22,084 nt of DNA from CAYTSA01 sp964440345 (GTDB lineage: Bacteria; Desulfobacterota; Desulfovibrionia; Desulfovibrionales; Desulfovibrionaceae), in contig CAYTSA010000065.1 in NCBI GenBank assembly GCA_964440345.1, positions 1 to 22,084 of the forward strand, in the 5' to 3' direction. The position numbers and the translations under genes were made by a program. Positions within the stretch are counted from its first letter, which is position 1. The number at the start of each line of letters is the position of its first letter. Below are positions 8,523 through 14,265 of this stretch, in pieces. A model generated the notes under the pieces. That model had not been told where the DNA came from and ran no database searches. It saw only the letters and a list, made by a program, of their open reading frames with translations.

Positions 8523-9286
8523 TCATCCGGCCTGCCCCATGCCCTCTGTGGGCGCGCCCGCCAGCTGACGCGCCGGAACGCATAGGCCCTGCTTTGGACC
8601 GGGGCTTGGACCGGCGGCAGGGGGGCGAGGTCCGGCTGTGGTTCCGCGCGGACGACACAGCAGCAGCATCTAATGAATTTTCTAGAATTATCAAAATTTT
8701 CACTGGACGCCGCGTTCCACTGGCCCTGGCAGTGGTCCCGGCCTGGCTTACCAAGCCCAGGGCCCAGATGCTGCGCCAGCTGGATTCCAGACTGTTTACC
8801 ATGCACATGCATGGCTGGCGGCACGTGAATTACGAGCCGGCGGGCATGAAGAAATGTGAATTCGGCGCTGCGCGGCCTGCTGCGGACAAGCGGGCGGATG
8901 TGCAGAAAGGCCGCGGCAAGTTGGCCGCGTTGCTGGGCGGCAGGTTCGAGCCGGTCTTCACTCCTCCCTGGAACCGGTGCGACGGGGAGACGCTGGCGGC
9001 ACTGGCCGATCTGGCGTTTGCCGGCGTGTCGCGCACGCCCGGAGCAAAACCGGCCGCGCCGGCTGCAATGCGCGAAATGAACGTCTACGTGGACTTGCAC
9101 ACCCGCAAGGAACCGTGTCCGGAACGGTCGCTTGCCGAGCTGTTGCTGGAACTGGAAAACACTCTTGCTGCAGGCGGCGGGGGCGTGATGCTGCACCACC
9201 AGCTGGCAACGCCGACCGCGGACGTATTTCTGGACAGGCTGCTGCAGGAGGCGGCGAAAAGGCCCCAGTTGCTGCTTGAACGGTAA
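8519..9286 (+). CDS. Polysaccharide deacetylase family (NodB-like) protein
   Basis: A 255-residue NodB-homology (CE4-like) protein. The metal/catalytic aspartates appear as FRADD (D45, D46), and the metal-binding HxxxH as H98-GWR-H102 in HMHGWRHVNYEP; further conserved-looking stretches are FTPPWNRCD (the usual R/P-containing motif 3) and VMLHHQ near the C-terminus. No signal peptide is visible, so unlike many deacetylases it may act in the cytoplasm on a lipid-linked or nucleotide-linked intermediate. GTG start overlaps the preceding stop (GTGA). It is the last gene of the operon and would remove N-acetyl groups from a HexNAc residue of the glycan; that substrate is inferred from family and context. 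Confidence 0.82.
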   Translation: MIIRPAPCPLWARPPADAPERIGPALDRGLDRRQGGEVRLWFRADDTAAASNEFSRIIKIFTGRRVPLALAVVPAWLTKPRAQMLRQLDSRLFTMHMHGWRHVNYEPAGMKKCEFGAARPAADKRADVQKGRGKLAALLGGRFEPVFTPPWNRCDGETLAALADLAFAGVSRTPGAKPAAPAAMREMNVYVDLHTRKEPCPERSLAELLLELENTLAAGGGGVMLHHQLATPTADVFLDRLLQEAAKRPQLLLER

Positions 9287-9293
9287 AAAGCCG

Positions 9294-9503
9294 CTACACC
9301 CGGTCCACCATACACTGTGACAGAAAGTCTTCCAAAGCGTCGTCCATCTGGTCGACGTATTCGGCAAGGGGAGAGGATTGACCGCAGGACCTGCAGTCGA
9401 GAACGACACTACGTCAGGCTCGGCGGGCGAGCAGCATGCGGCCGCAGCGCCGGCAAGGGATGGTGGTTTCAGCGTCTCGGGCGGGCCAAGCGAATCCGAA
9501 CAT
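9294..9503 (-). CDS. Small twin-CxxC selenoprotein candidate with in-frame UGA
   Basis: A 69-residue frame runs from an ATG at 9503 (AAGGAG at 9518-9513, 9 nt upstream) to TAG at 9296-9294, interrupted only by TGA at codon 30 (9416-9414). Both sides read like one protein: PCRRCG (C17, C20) before the TGA, and DCRSCG (C37, C40) plus an acidic helix YVDQMDDALEDFL and terminal VDR after it, all in the same frame. A hairpin at 9398-9380, 18 nt past the TGA, has an apical GGUCC loop like the E. coli fdhF SECIS. I conclude that residue 30 is selenocysteine. The double CxxC layout suggests a zinc- or redox-active small protein; I recall an NCBI family of dual-CxxC small (seleno)proteins in Desulfovibrio relatives. 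It converges on the deacetylase with only 7 bp between stops. Function unknown. Confidence 0.82.
9380..9398 (-). promoter_or_regulatory. Bacterial SECIS-like hairpin
   Basis: On the minus strand GACTGCAGGTCCTGCGGTC folds into a 7-bp stem (one G-U pair) with apical loop GGUCC; an eighth G-C pair could close it to GUC. The loop lies at +26 to +30 counted from the U of the in-frame UGA. The segment UGCAGGUC-(C)UGC closely matches the SECIS of E. coli formate dehydrogenase H (UUGCAGGUCUGC), whose loop GG-U is the SelB contact. The spacing is 4 nt longer than in fdhF, within the range bacterial SECIS elements tolerate. Confidence 0.8.
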
Positions 9504-9673
9504 GGTGATAAACTCCTTGCGATTGATGGAATTTGTCTGTGTACAAATTTCGGCCGCAGATGACAAGAGCTGCGAGACATCAAAACCGCAACCGGTTGCC
9601 TTTTTGCCGCGGCTGCGATAGCTGCACGGTCTGTGGCTGACTGAATCTGGCCTCATTCAGAAAGGAGAAACGT
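9504..9673. promoter_or_regulatory. Divergent control region between selenoprotein gene and purN
   Basis: This 170-bp region serves two divergent genes and holds three inverted repeats. AATTTGT (9530-9536) and ACAAATT (9543-9549) flank 6 nt, just upstream of the selenoprotein ribosome-binding site. A 12-nt palindrome GCAACCGGTTGC is at 9588-9599. CTGAAT (9641-9646) and ATTCAG (9655-9660) abut the purN ribosome-binding site AAAGGAG (9661-9667). They could be operators or leader hairpins. I see no clear -35/-10 pair. Confidence 0.4.
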
Positions 9674-10354
9674 ATGACTATGCCGCTGGCGGTCTTGGTG
9701 TCGGGATCGGGGTCCAATCTGCAGTCCATCATCGACAAGATGGAGGCCGGCGCGCTGGACGTGGACATCCGGCTGGTCCTTTCCAACACGCCGGACGCCT
9801 ACGGACTGGAGCGGGCCAGAAAACACGGCCTGGAAACAGCGGTTCTGAACCACACGGCGTATGACTCCCGCGAAGCATTTGACACTGACATGGTCCGGCG
9901 CATTCAAGACGCAGGCGCCGCTACAGTGGCTCTGGCCGGCTTCATGCGCTTGCTGACTCCGGTGTTTCTGGACGCTTTTCCTGGCCGGGTGCTGAACATC
10001 CACCCCGCCTTGCTGCCCAGCTTTCCCGGCGTGCACGGCCAGAGCGACGCTGCAGGCTACGGCGTGCGGATATCCGGCTGCACCGTGCACTTCGTTACGC
10101 TGGAAATGGACAGCGGCCCCATCATTATTCAGGCGGCCGTGCCGGCCCATCCAGATGAAGGCGGCAAGGAGCTGGGTGCGCGCATTTTGCAGATGGAGCA
10201 CCGCATCTACCCCCAGGCCCTGCAGTGGCTGGCCCAGAACCGGCTGCAGGTGGCGGGCCGCTGCGTGAGCCTGCTGCCCTTGGCGCAGCCCGCCCCGCTG
10301 GCCGTGCTCGACGCCCCGGCGTTGGTCAACCCGCCGCTGGAGCAAGGGTTTTGA
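9674..10354 (+). CDS. purN: Phosphoribosylglycinamide formyltransferase PurN
   Basis: A 226-residue GAR transformylase, which transfers the formyl group of 10-formyl-THF to glycinamide ribonucleotide in the third step of purine synthesis. The N-terminal phosphate-binding loop VLVSGSGSNLQ, the catalytic block LNIHPALLPSFPG (N108, H110), the GCTVHFV strand and D146 in MDSGPII match the E. coli Asn/His/Asp catalytic set. AAAGGAG lies 6 nt before the ATG. The C-terminal tail beyond the core (about residues 205-226, Ala/Pro/Leu rich) is somewhat long. It stands apart from other pur genes and is followed directly by a small hairpin (10363-10384). Cytosolic. Confident. Confidence 0.95.
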   Translation: MTMPLAVLVSGSGSNLQSIIDKMEAGALDVDIRLVLSNTPDAYGLERARKHGLETAVLNHTAYDSREAFDTDMVRRIQDAGAATVALAGFMRLLTPVFLDAFPGRVLNIHPALLPSFPGVHGQSDAAGYGVRISGCTVHFVTLEMDSGPIIIQAAVPAHPDEGGKELGARILQMEHRIYPQALQWLAQNRLQVAGRCVSLLPLAQPAPLAVLDAPALVNPPLEQGF

Positions 10355-10362
10355 CGAAATAG

Positions 10363-10384
10363 AGCATTTCAATCGTTAAATGCT
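10363..10384 (+). repeat. Short hairpin behind purN, possible remnant of the 62-nt element
   Basis: AGCATTT (10363-10369) and AAATGCT (10378-10384) pair perfectly around an 8-nt loop, beginning 9 nt after the purN stop. The arms equal the outer stem of the 62-nt structured elements at 14204-14265 and 19917-19978, which also sit just behind stop codons, but the two inner hairpins are absent. There is no T-run, so an ordinary terminator is unlikely. Confidence 0.5.
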
Positions 10385-10486
10385 ATAGTCAAGCAGGCGC
10401 ATGACGCCGCACACATACATTTGTCGTTGTTTCTTCATCCTCTGTTCATGTTTCCTTGGTATGCAGCGCTGCAGAGGGTAAGCAGC

Positions 10487-10915
10487 ATGGCAAAGCGTGT
10501 GTTGGCTTTATGGATGGCGGCGGTTCTGTTCTGGCTGGCTGGAGCTGCGCCGGCTTCAGCCGGCGGCGCGGTCATGCGACGAGAAGTTGACGGGCCATAC
10601 CTCATCCTCCACTACCAGGGCAGTTTGACTTACGGCCATATGACGTCGTTGCGGAGCATGCTCCAGCGTGAGCTGGCGTCCGGCCGCAACAGGATCATCG
10701 TCAATCTGGCTGGGGTCCAGCGTGTTGACGAACGCGCTCTGAGTGAACTGGACGAGGCCAGGCGCGAGGCGAACAAGCTCGGAGGCGGCTTGGTGCTGCT
10801 CCACCCCAGGGACTACGTGCGCCAAGAGGTCGTCAAGGCCGTACGGCAGTCCAAAGCGTGCAGCCTGCCCATGTATGAGACCATGCAGGGCGCCAGGAAG
10901 TATTTTGACGGCTAG
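10487..10915 (+). CDS. Secreted STAS-like domain protein
   Basis: A 142-residue protein with a clear Sec signal peptide: positive start MAKR, hydrophobic core LALWMAAVLFWLAG, and a likely cleavage after ASA at about residue 25. The mature part (YLILHYQGSLTYGHMTSLRSML ... NRIIVNLAGVQRVDERALSELDEARREA ... GGLVLLHP) has the strand/helix order of STAS or anti-sigma-antagonist domains, including the acidic-Leu segment around the usual phospho-Ser site. I see no plainly conserved phosphoacceptor serine; the loop reads RVDERALSELD. Export of a STAS-like fold is unusual and may mean a structural role. The start at 10487 has AGAGGG 8 nt upstream; a frame open 66 nt further up would spoil the signal peptide. 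Confidence 0.7.
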   Translation: MAKRVLALWMAAVLFWLAGAAPASAGGAVMRREVDGPYLILHYQGSLTYGHMTSLRSMLQRELASGRNRIIVNLAGVQRVDERALSELDEARREANKLGGGLVLLHPRDYVRQEVVKAVRQSKACSLPMYETMQGARKYFDG

Positions 10916-10926
10916 CGGCAGAATAT

Positions 10927-11967
10927 CTATACAATGCCGCCGTCAGCCAGTATCAAGATTAAACGCTTGATCATTTCCAGATCGAATTGATTCTGCCGGG
11001 CCTTGACGGCGTTGAGCGCTTCAAAGGGCCGCCTGGCAGGACCCTGCGGCGTGTCGCTGGTCAGGTTGTCGTAGGCGTTGGCCAGATTCAGAGCTTTCAC
11101 GTACACAGGCAGTTCCGCGCCGGTAAGGCCAGAAGGATAGCCCGAACCGTTTTCAGCCTCGTGGTGGAAAAGAATGCAGTGAATGGCCTCGGCAGCCAGG
11201 GGCACGGTGGCGCACATGCCCACGCCCAAGTTGGGGTGCGATCTGTACAGTTCCTCCTCGCGCTGGGTCATGTCCGCCATTTTTTTTTCCAGCACGCGCT
11301 TGGGGATTTTGCACTTACCGTAGTCATGCAGCATGGCGCCTATGGCGGCTCTTTCCTGTAGTTCGTCGCTGCCCTTGGCCGCCTGCAGCAAGAATGTGGT
11401 GAAGACCATCACGTTTACGCTGTGGCTGTAGACGCCGTAATCGTGGCCGATGAGCGCGGCCATGGACTTGAGCGCGGCCGGCTTCTTCAAAAAGACAGCG
11501 CCGGCTTTGACCAGCTTGGTGATGCGCTTGAGCCGCTCCTCGTTGAGCGGCATGGGCAGCTTGGTGTCAAAGACTTCGCGCACCACGTTCAGCGAGGACT
11601 CGTACAAGGCGCCGGCCCGGTGCCCGGGGGGAATGTCCTCGTCGTCCAGCAGCGAGGCTAAATTTTCAGAAAGATACTGGTCGTAGTGCTCCTTTTGCTC
11701 GGCTTGGACAAAGACTTCTTTTACGCCCAGCTCGTAGAGCTTTTGCTGGTGCTTGGCGGTAAAGGCCTGGCCGCGCTTGGTGTAGAGCACGTATTTTTCC
11801 CGCTGGCGCAGATACACGGCAAATGGCCCGCTTGACATAGGCCGGATGAGCAGCGGCGAGACCGGGAAATATGCCCCGGCCCTCTGGGCCTTGGCCTCAC
11901 CCTGGGGCTCTGCGGGTTCTGCTCCCTTGTCAGGAGCTTGTCGATATGGGTCTTTAAGTTCTGGCAT
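10927..11967 (-). CDS. HD-GYP domain phosphodiesterase
   Basis: A 346-residue HD-GYP protein of the type that hydrolyses cyclic di-GMP. Metal and signature residues are visible: H182 (YSHSVNV), the HD pair H214-D215 in MLHDYGKCKIP, H244 (SHPNLG), H268-H269 in FHHE, and GYP at 276-278. Residues 33-130 form an N-terminal domain (FPVSPLLIRPMSSGPFAVYL) like the DUF3391-type segment that often precedes HD-GYP. No membrane span is seen, so it is cytosolic. It is transcribed away from the tRNA and may act with the PilZ receptor and flagellin further along. The ATG at 11967 has a weak ribosome-binding site; a promoter candidate lies about 80 nt upstream. Confidence 0.92.
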   Translation of the reverse strand: MPELKDPYRQAPDKGAEPAEPQGEAKAQRAGAYFPVSPLLIRPMSSGPFAVYLRQREKYVLYTKRGQAFTAKHQQKLYELGVKEVFVQAEQKEHYDQYLSENLASLLDDEDIPPGHRAGALYESSLNVVREVFDTKLPMPLNEERLKRITKLVKAGAVFLKKPAALKSMAALIGHDYGVYSHSVNVMVFTTFLLQAAKGSDELQERAAIGAMLHDYGKCKIPKRVLEKKMADMTQREEELYRSHPNLGVGMCATVPLAAEAIHCILFHHEAENGSGYPSGLTGAELPVYVKALNLANAYDNLTSDTPQGPARRPFEALNAVKARQNQFDLEMIKRLILILADGGIV

Positions 11968-12047
11968 ATTTCGCAGTCATTAAATGAGAGAAGGCCTGGC
12001 GCCGCTGCGCCAACAACAGTAGAGAACTGCTCTGTTGCTGCATAAAT

Positions 12048-12078
12048 ACTATACTATGGGGAACAGTGAGGTTGTCAA
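12048..12078 (-). promoter_or_regulatory. Candidate sigma-70 promoter for the HD-GYP gene
   Basis: On the minus strand TTGACA (12078-12073) and TATAGT (12053-12048) are separated by 19 nt, about 80 nt ahead of the HD-GYP start. Both hexamers are good but the spacer is two longer than ideal. Confidence 0.45.
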
Positions 12079-12135
12079 TTCAATTTTCTTAAAAAGGTAT
12101 TGCAAAAACGGGAAAACCGGCCGGCAATTTTTTCA

Positions 12136-12164
12136 TTGCACATCACTTGTCATTGGGGTATTAT
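12136..12164 (+). promoter_or_regulatory. Sigma-70 promoter of the tRNA-Pro gene
   Basis: TTGCAC (12136-12141) and TATTAT (12159-12164) are spaced by exactly 17 nt. The predicted start of transcription falls near 12171, leaving a leader of roughly 18 nt before the mature tRNA. Confidence 0.65.
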
Positions 12165-12188
12165 CATCGTTTGCAACATTGAGAATGT

Positions 12189-12265
12189 CGGGGCGTAGCG
12201 CAGTCTGGCAGCGCACCTGCCTTGGGAGCAGGGGGCCGTTGGTTCGAATCCAATCGCCCCGACCA
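12189..12265 (+). tRNA. tRNA-Pro (anticodon UGG)
   Basis: A 77-nt cloverleaf including an encoded CCA. The acceptor stem pairs CGGGGCG with CGCCCCG; the anticodon stem CCTGC/GCAGG encloses the loop CTTGGGA, giving anticodon TGG; the T-arm carries the GGTTCGAATCC sequence. It has its own promoter and terminator, so it appears to be a single-gene unit. tRNA genes of this kind are common integration sites, and a transposase remnant starts just beyond its terminator. Confidence 0.97.
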
Positions 12266-12273
12266 GCAAATTC

Positions 12274-12307
12274 AAGGGGTTACGGGATCGTCCGCAACCC
12301 CTTTTTT
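12274..12307 (+). terminator. Rho-independent terminator of tRNA-Pro
   Basis: AAGGGGTT (12274-12281) pairs with AACCCCTT (12296-12303), with an inner CGG/CCG pairing, and runs into six T residues at 12302-12307. It starts 9 nt after the CCA end of the tRNA. Confidence 0.92.
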
Positions 12308-12319
12308 GCGCAGGATAAC

Positions 12320-12905
12320 ATGTGTCCACGCGGTTGACTGCGGAAACCCTTTGCAACCGCCGGTACGCCTCGTTGTGGCAGCGATGCCAGGACTGCTGAT
12401 CCATGCCACGACTCCAGATGATCGCTGGCTTGCGGCTGTGGCTCAGGGTCATGACGAACGCATGAAGATACAAGATTTCATGACCCACGCGCACTCCGGG
12501 ATACTCGCCCCAGTCAATCTGAGCCTGCGCTCCCGGAGGAGTCTCAACCCTTCGATACGTCCGCTACGCAGGCTTGCCAAAGGTGGACCTCAGGTAGCGC
12601 AAGACGGACTTATAGGATCCCTCGTAGCTGAATTCCAGGACCAGGTGCTCGTAAAGATCCTTGACGTTCACAGGTCTGGACGAATCTTTGCGAGATTCGA
12701 CCCAATGGGCGATGACTTCGGCGAAGACCTGAGCCTTGCCGATCTTGGCGTTGCCGCTGCCGTCCATGGTTTCCCTGCGCCTGTGATAACGCACCGTCCC
12801 TTCTGTCACATCGAGCAGATCGGCGATGCGAGTGTTGGGTTCACCCTTTGATGCCAAAGTGTTTAGAGTCACAATCTCCTCCCTGCTAAGACGACGTCCG
12901 AACAT
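12320..12905 (-). pseudogene. IS21-family transposase (IstA) remnant
   Basis: The minus strand encodes the N-terminal part of an IS21-type transposase. From the ATG at 12905 (AGGAGG upstream) it has a helix-turn-helix region (SREEIVTLNTLASKGEPNTRIADLL, TEGTVRYHRRR), reaching FGKPA before an in-frame amber TAG at 12566-12564. The same frame continues with RTYRRVETPPGAQAQIDWGEYP, which carries the first catalytic Asp of the DDE fold (IDWGEY), and then HAFVMTLSHSRKPAIIWS until similarity stops at about 12324. The rest of IstA and the IstB helper are missing. The break lies about 15 nt past the tRNA-Pro terminator, so the element was truncated there. It is not expected to be active. Confidence 0.85.
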
Positions 12906-13121
12906 GCGGCCCCTCCTGCGAAATCTCGACTGGAGCTAACCACTTGCCAGAAATCGTCTTCGGTTACAGCAGGGTCGTAAAACTCGTGTCCCCTAAAGAG
13001 GGAGTATAGCCTGTCTCTGTACAATCATGCAACAACCAACCAGAAAAGACGTTGCCGGCATGGCGAATGAGCGCTCAACACAGGTTCACACAACGGATGA
13101 GAAAAAAATTGAAAAAAGGTG
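12906..13121. other. Region between transposase remnant and repressor gene
   Basis: This probably includes the left end of the decayed insertion sequence. No matching right-end inverted repeat is seen near 12320, which fits a truncated element. A perfect TGTAC palindrome-free stretch around 13010-13060 shows no gene. The last 40 bases are A-rich (13101-13118) and form an upstream extension of the repressor promoter. Confidence 0.3.
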
Positions 13122-13151
13122 TTGACAAAAAACGCGACGACTGTTTATAAA
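13122..13151 (+). promoter_or_regulatory. Strong sigma-70 promoter of the repressor gene
   Basis: A consensus TTGACA (13122-13127) and TATAAA (13146-13151) are 18 nt apart, preceded by an A-rich stretch that could act as an UP element. TGTTG at 13120 and CAACA at 13155 flank the promoter as weak inverted half-sites, which would suit autoregulation. Confidence 0.75.
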
Positions 13152-13171
13152 AAGCAACAGGGAGCGCAGCA

Positions 13172-13867
13172 GTGATACACGGCAACACACGCACGCCAGC
13201 ATCGGCGGATGATTTCCAGGTTTTCTGGAGGAGGGCTTCCGCCGCGCTGGGACTGGAGTCGCAGCAGGAGCTGGCCTCCGCCCTGGGCGTGAACCGCTCC
13301 GCCATTACTCAGGCAAAGCGCCGCAACGCTGTGCCGGAAAAGTGGCGGCTGGCGCTTATCCGCGATTTTGGGCTGCAGCCGGCCTGGTTGGAGCGCGGCC
13401 ACGGCGAAATGCGCAGTTCTGGACAGACTGCCGGCCATGGCGCAGAAACTGATCCTGAACTGGCGCGGGTGCCAAAGGTGATGGCCCGGCTGTGCGCCGG
13501 CGGCGGCTCTTTTGAAGTAAACGGCGCAGTGGAGGATTATTACGCTTTTCATCAGAACTGGCTTCGCCGCAAGGGCAACCCAGGAGAAATGGTGCTCATG
13601 GACGTATTCGGGGCCAGCATGCAGCCGGAAATTCGCGAAGGGGATATGGCCCTGGTGGACCAATCGCAACAAAATATTTTTGCAGGCGCCATTTACGCTG
13701 TGGGCGTAGAAGACACCGTCATGGTCAAGCGTATAGAAAAGCGTCCAGGAGCGCTTGTCTTGCTCAGCGACAATCAAGACTACGCCCCCATTGAGTTGAC
13801 TGGACAAGAGACAGACACAGTGCGCGTCATTGGCAAGGTTGTCTGGATTTGCCGGGAGTACCGGTGA
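13172..13867 (+). CDS. CI/LexA-like repressor with S24 self-cleavage domain
   Basis: A 231-residue phage-type transcription repressor. Residues 14-80 form a CI-like helix-turn-helix (SQQELASALGVNRSAITQAKRR, with the family's tail GLQPAWLERGHG). The C-terminal half is an S24 peptidase fold: the cleavage site is probably Ala109-Gly110 in RLCAGGGSFEV, the nucleophile is S149 in FGASMQP, and the general base is K186 in VMVKRI. Such proteins are inactivated by RecA-stimulated self-cleavage after DNA damage. The start is GTG at 13172 with AGGGAG 7 nt upstream. No phage structural or replication genes are present nearby, so this is either a remnant or a domesticated stress regulator, possibly controlling the two small genes downstream. 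Confidence 0.9.
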   Translation: MIHGNTRTPASADDFQVFWRRASAALGLESQQELASALGVNRSAITQAKRRNAVPEKWRLALIRDFGLQPAWLERGHGEMRSSGQTAGHGAETDPELARVPKVMARLCAGGGSFEVNGAVEDYYAFHQNWLRRKGNPGEMVLMDVFGASMQPEIREGDMALVDQSQQNIFAGAIYAVGVEDTVMVKRIEKRPGALVLLSDNQDYAPIELTGQETDTVRVIGKVVWICREYR

Positions 13868-14022
13868 GTGCGGGCAGGCAGTTCCTGGTGCTCTGGCGCA
13901 AAAGAAAGGATGCGCCGTTCAGTGTGGCAAAAGCCTTCATTCCTGCAGTCGCGGAAAGTCAGGACGAGTTCTTTTTTTTGGACGCCTGGTTTATATATAT
14001 CAACGTTAAACGCAAAAAATAA
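13864..14022 (+). CDS. Small 52-residue protein coupled to the repressor
   Basis: A GTG at 13864 overlaps the repressor stop (GTGA), with GGGAG 5 nt upstream inside the repressor's last codons. The frame runs 52 codons to TAA at 14020-14022 and ends 15 nt before the next gene. The product is basic at both ends (WRKRKD near the start, NVKRKK at the end), with a hydrophobic aromatic stretch EFFFLDAWFIYINV near the C-terminus. I do not recognise a family. The overlap and ribosome-binding site are the evidence for translation; an accidental short frame remains possible. Confidence 0.5.
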   Translation: MSAGRQFLVLWRKRKDAPFSVAKAFIPAVAESQDEFFFLDAWFIYINVKRKK

Positions 14023-14037
14023 ACAAGGAGAACCCCA

Positions 14038-14202
14038 ATGCAAAAACGCTACTGCCACTGCGGACAGGAACTGTACGTATACTACATCACCAAGGCGGCG
14101 TGGAGCCCGAAATACTGGTACATTGAGTCCTTGCAGCACGGCGAAACCGTAAGCACCTGCCCGCACTGCGGCTGCTCCCTGCACATCGACGTGCTCGATT
14201 AA
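14038..14202 (+). CDS. 54-residue zinc-ribbon-like protein
   Basis: AAGGAG (14025-14030) sits 7 nt before an ATG at 14038, and the frame ends with TAA at 14200-14202. The product has two cysteine pairs, YCHCG (C6, C8) and CPHCGC (C42, C45, C47), separated by an aromatic-rich strand region (LYVYYITKAAWSPKYWYIE). This suggests a small zinc-bound ribbon domain. It lies in line with the repressor and the coupled 52-residue frame and is followed immediately by the 62-nt structured repeat. I do not recognise a named family. The strong ribosome-binding site and Cys pattern make a real gene likely. Confidence 0.75.
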   Translation: MQKRYCHCGQELYVYYITKAAWSPKYWYIESLQHGETVSTCPHCGCSLHIDVLD

Positions 14203-14203
14203 C

Positions 14204-14265
14204 GCATTGTCGCGTTGAGTCAACGCTTGTTTTTGAAACAATTTCCTATTGTTTAAGGAAGATGC
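14204..14265 (+). repeat. 62-nt structured repeat, copy 1
   Basis: Beginning one base after the TAA of the zinc-ribbon gene, this element has an outer stem GCAT/ATGC (14204-14207 with 14262-14265). Inside are two hairpins: GCGTTG/CAACGC with a 3-nt loop (14212-14226) and AAACAAT/ATTGTTT with a 5-nt loop (14236-14254). The copy at 19917-19978 has the same length and loop sizes and I count about 49 of 62 identical bases. The three-way-junction form suggests a mobile REP/MITE-like unit or a conserved RNA. Confidence 0.75.

Noticed and set aside
8339..9583. Long 414-codon minus-strand frame
   Set aside because: It runs antisense to the deacetylase and second MurG-like gene and is composed of Arg/Pro/Ser-rich shadow sequence; it also covers the true selenoprotein gene in another frame.
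12564..12566. In-frame stop in the transposase as a second recoding site
   Set aside because: It is TAG, not TGA, the protein is already truncated at its far end, and no recoding signal is seen; decay is the simpler explanation.
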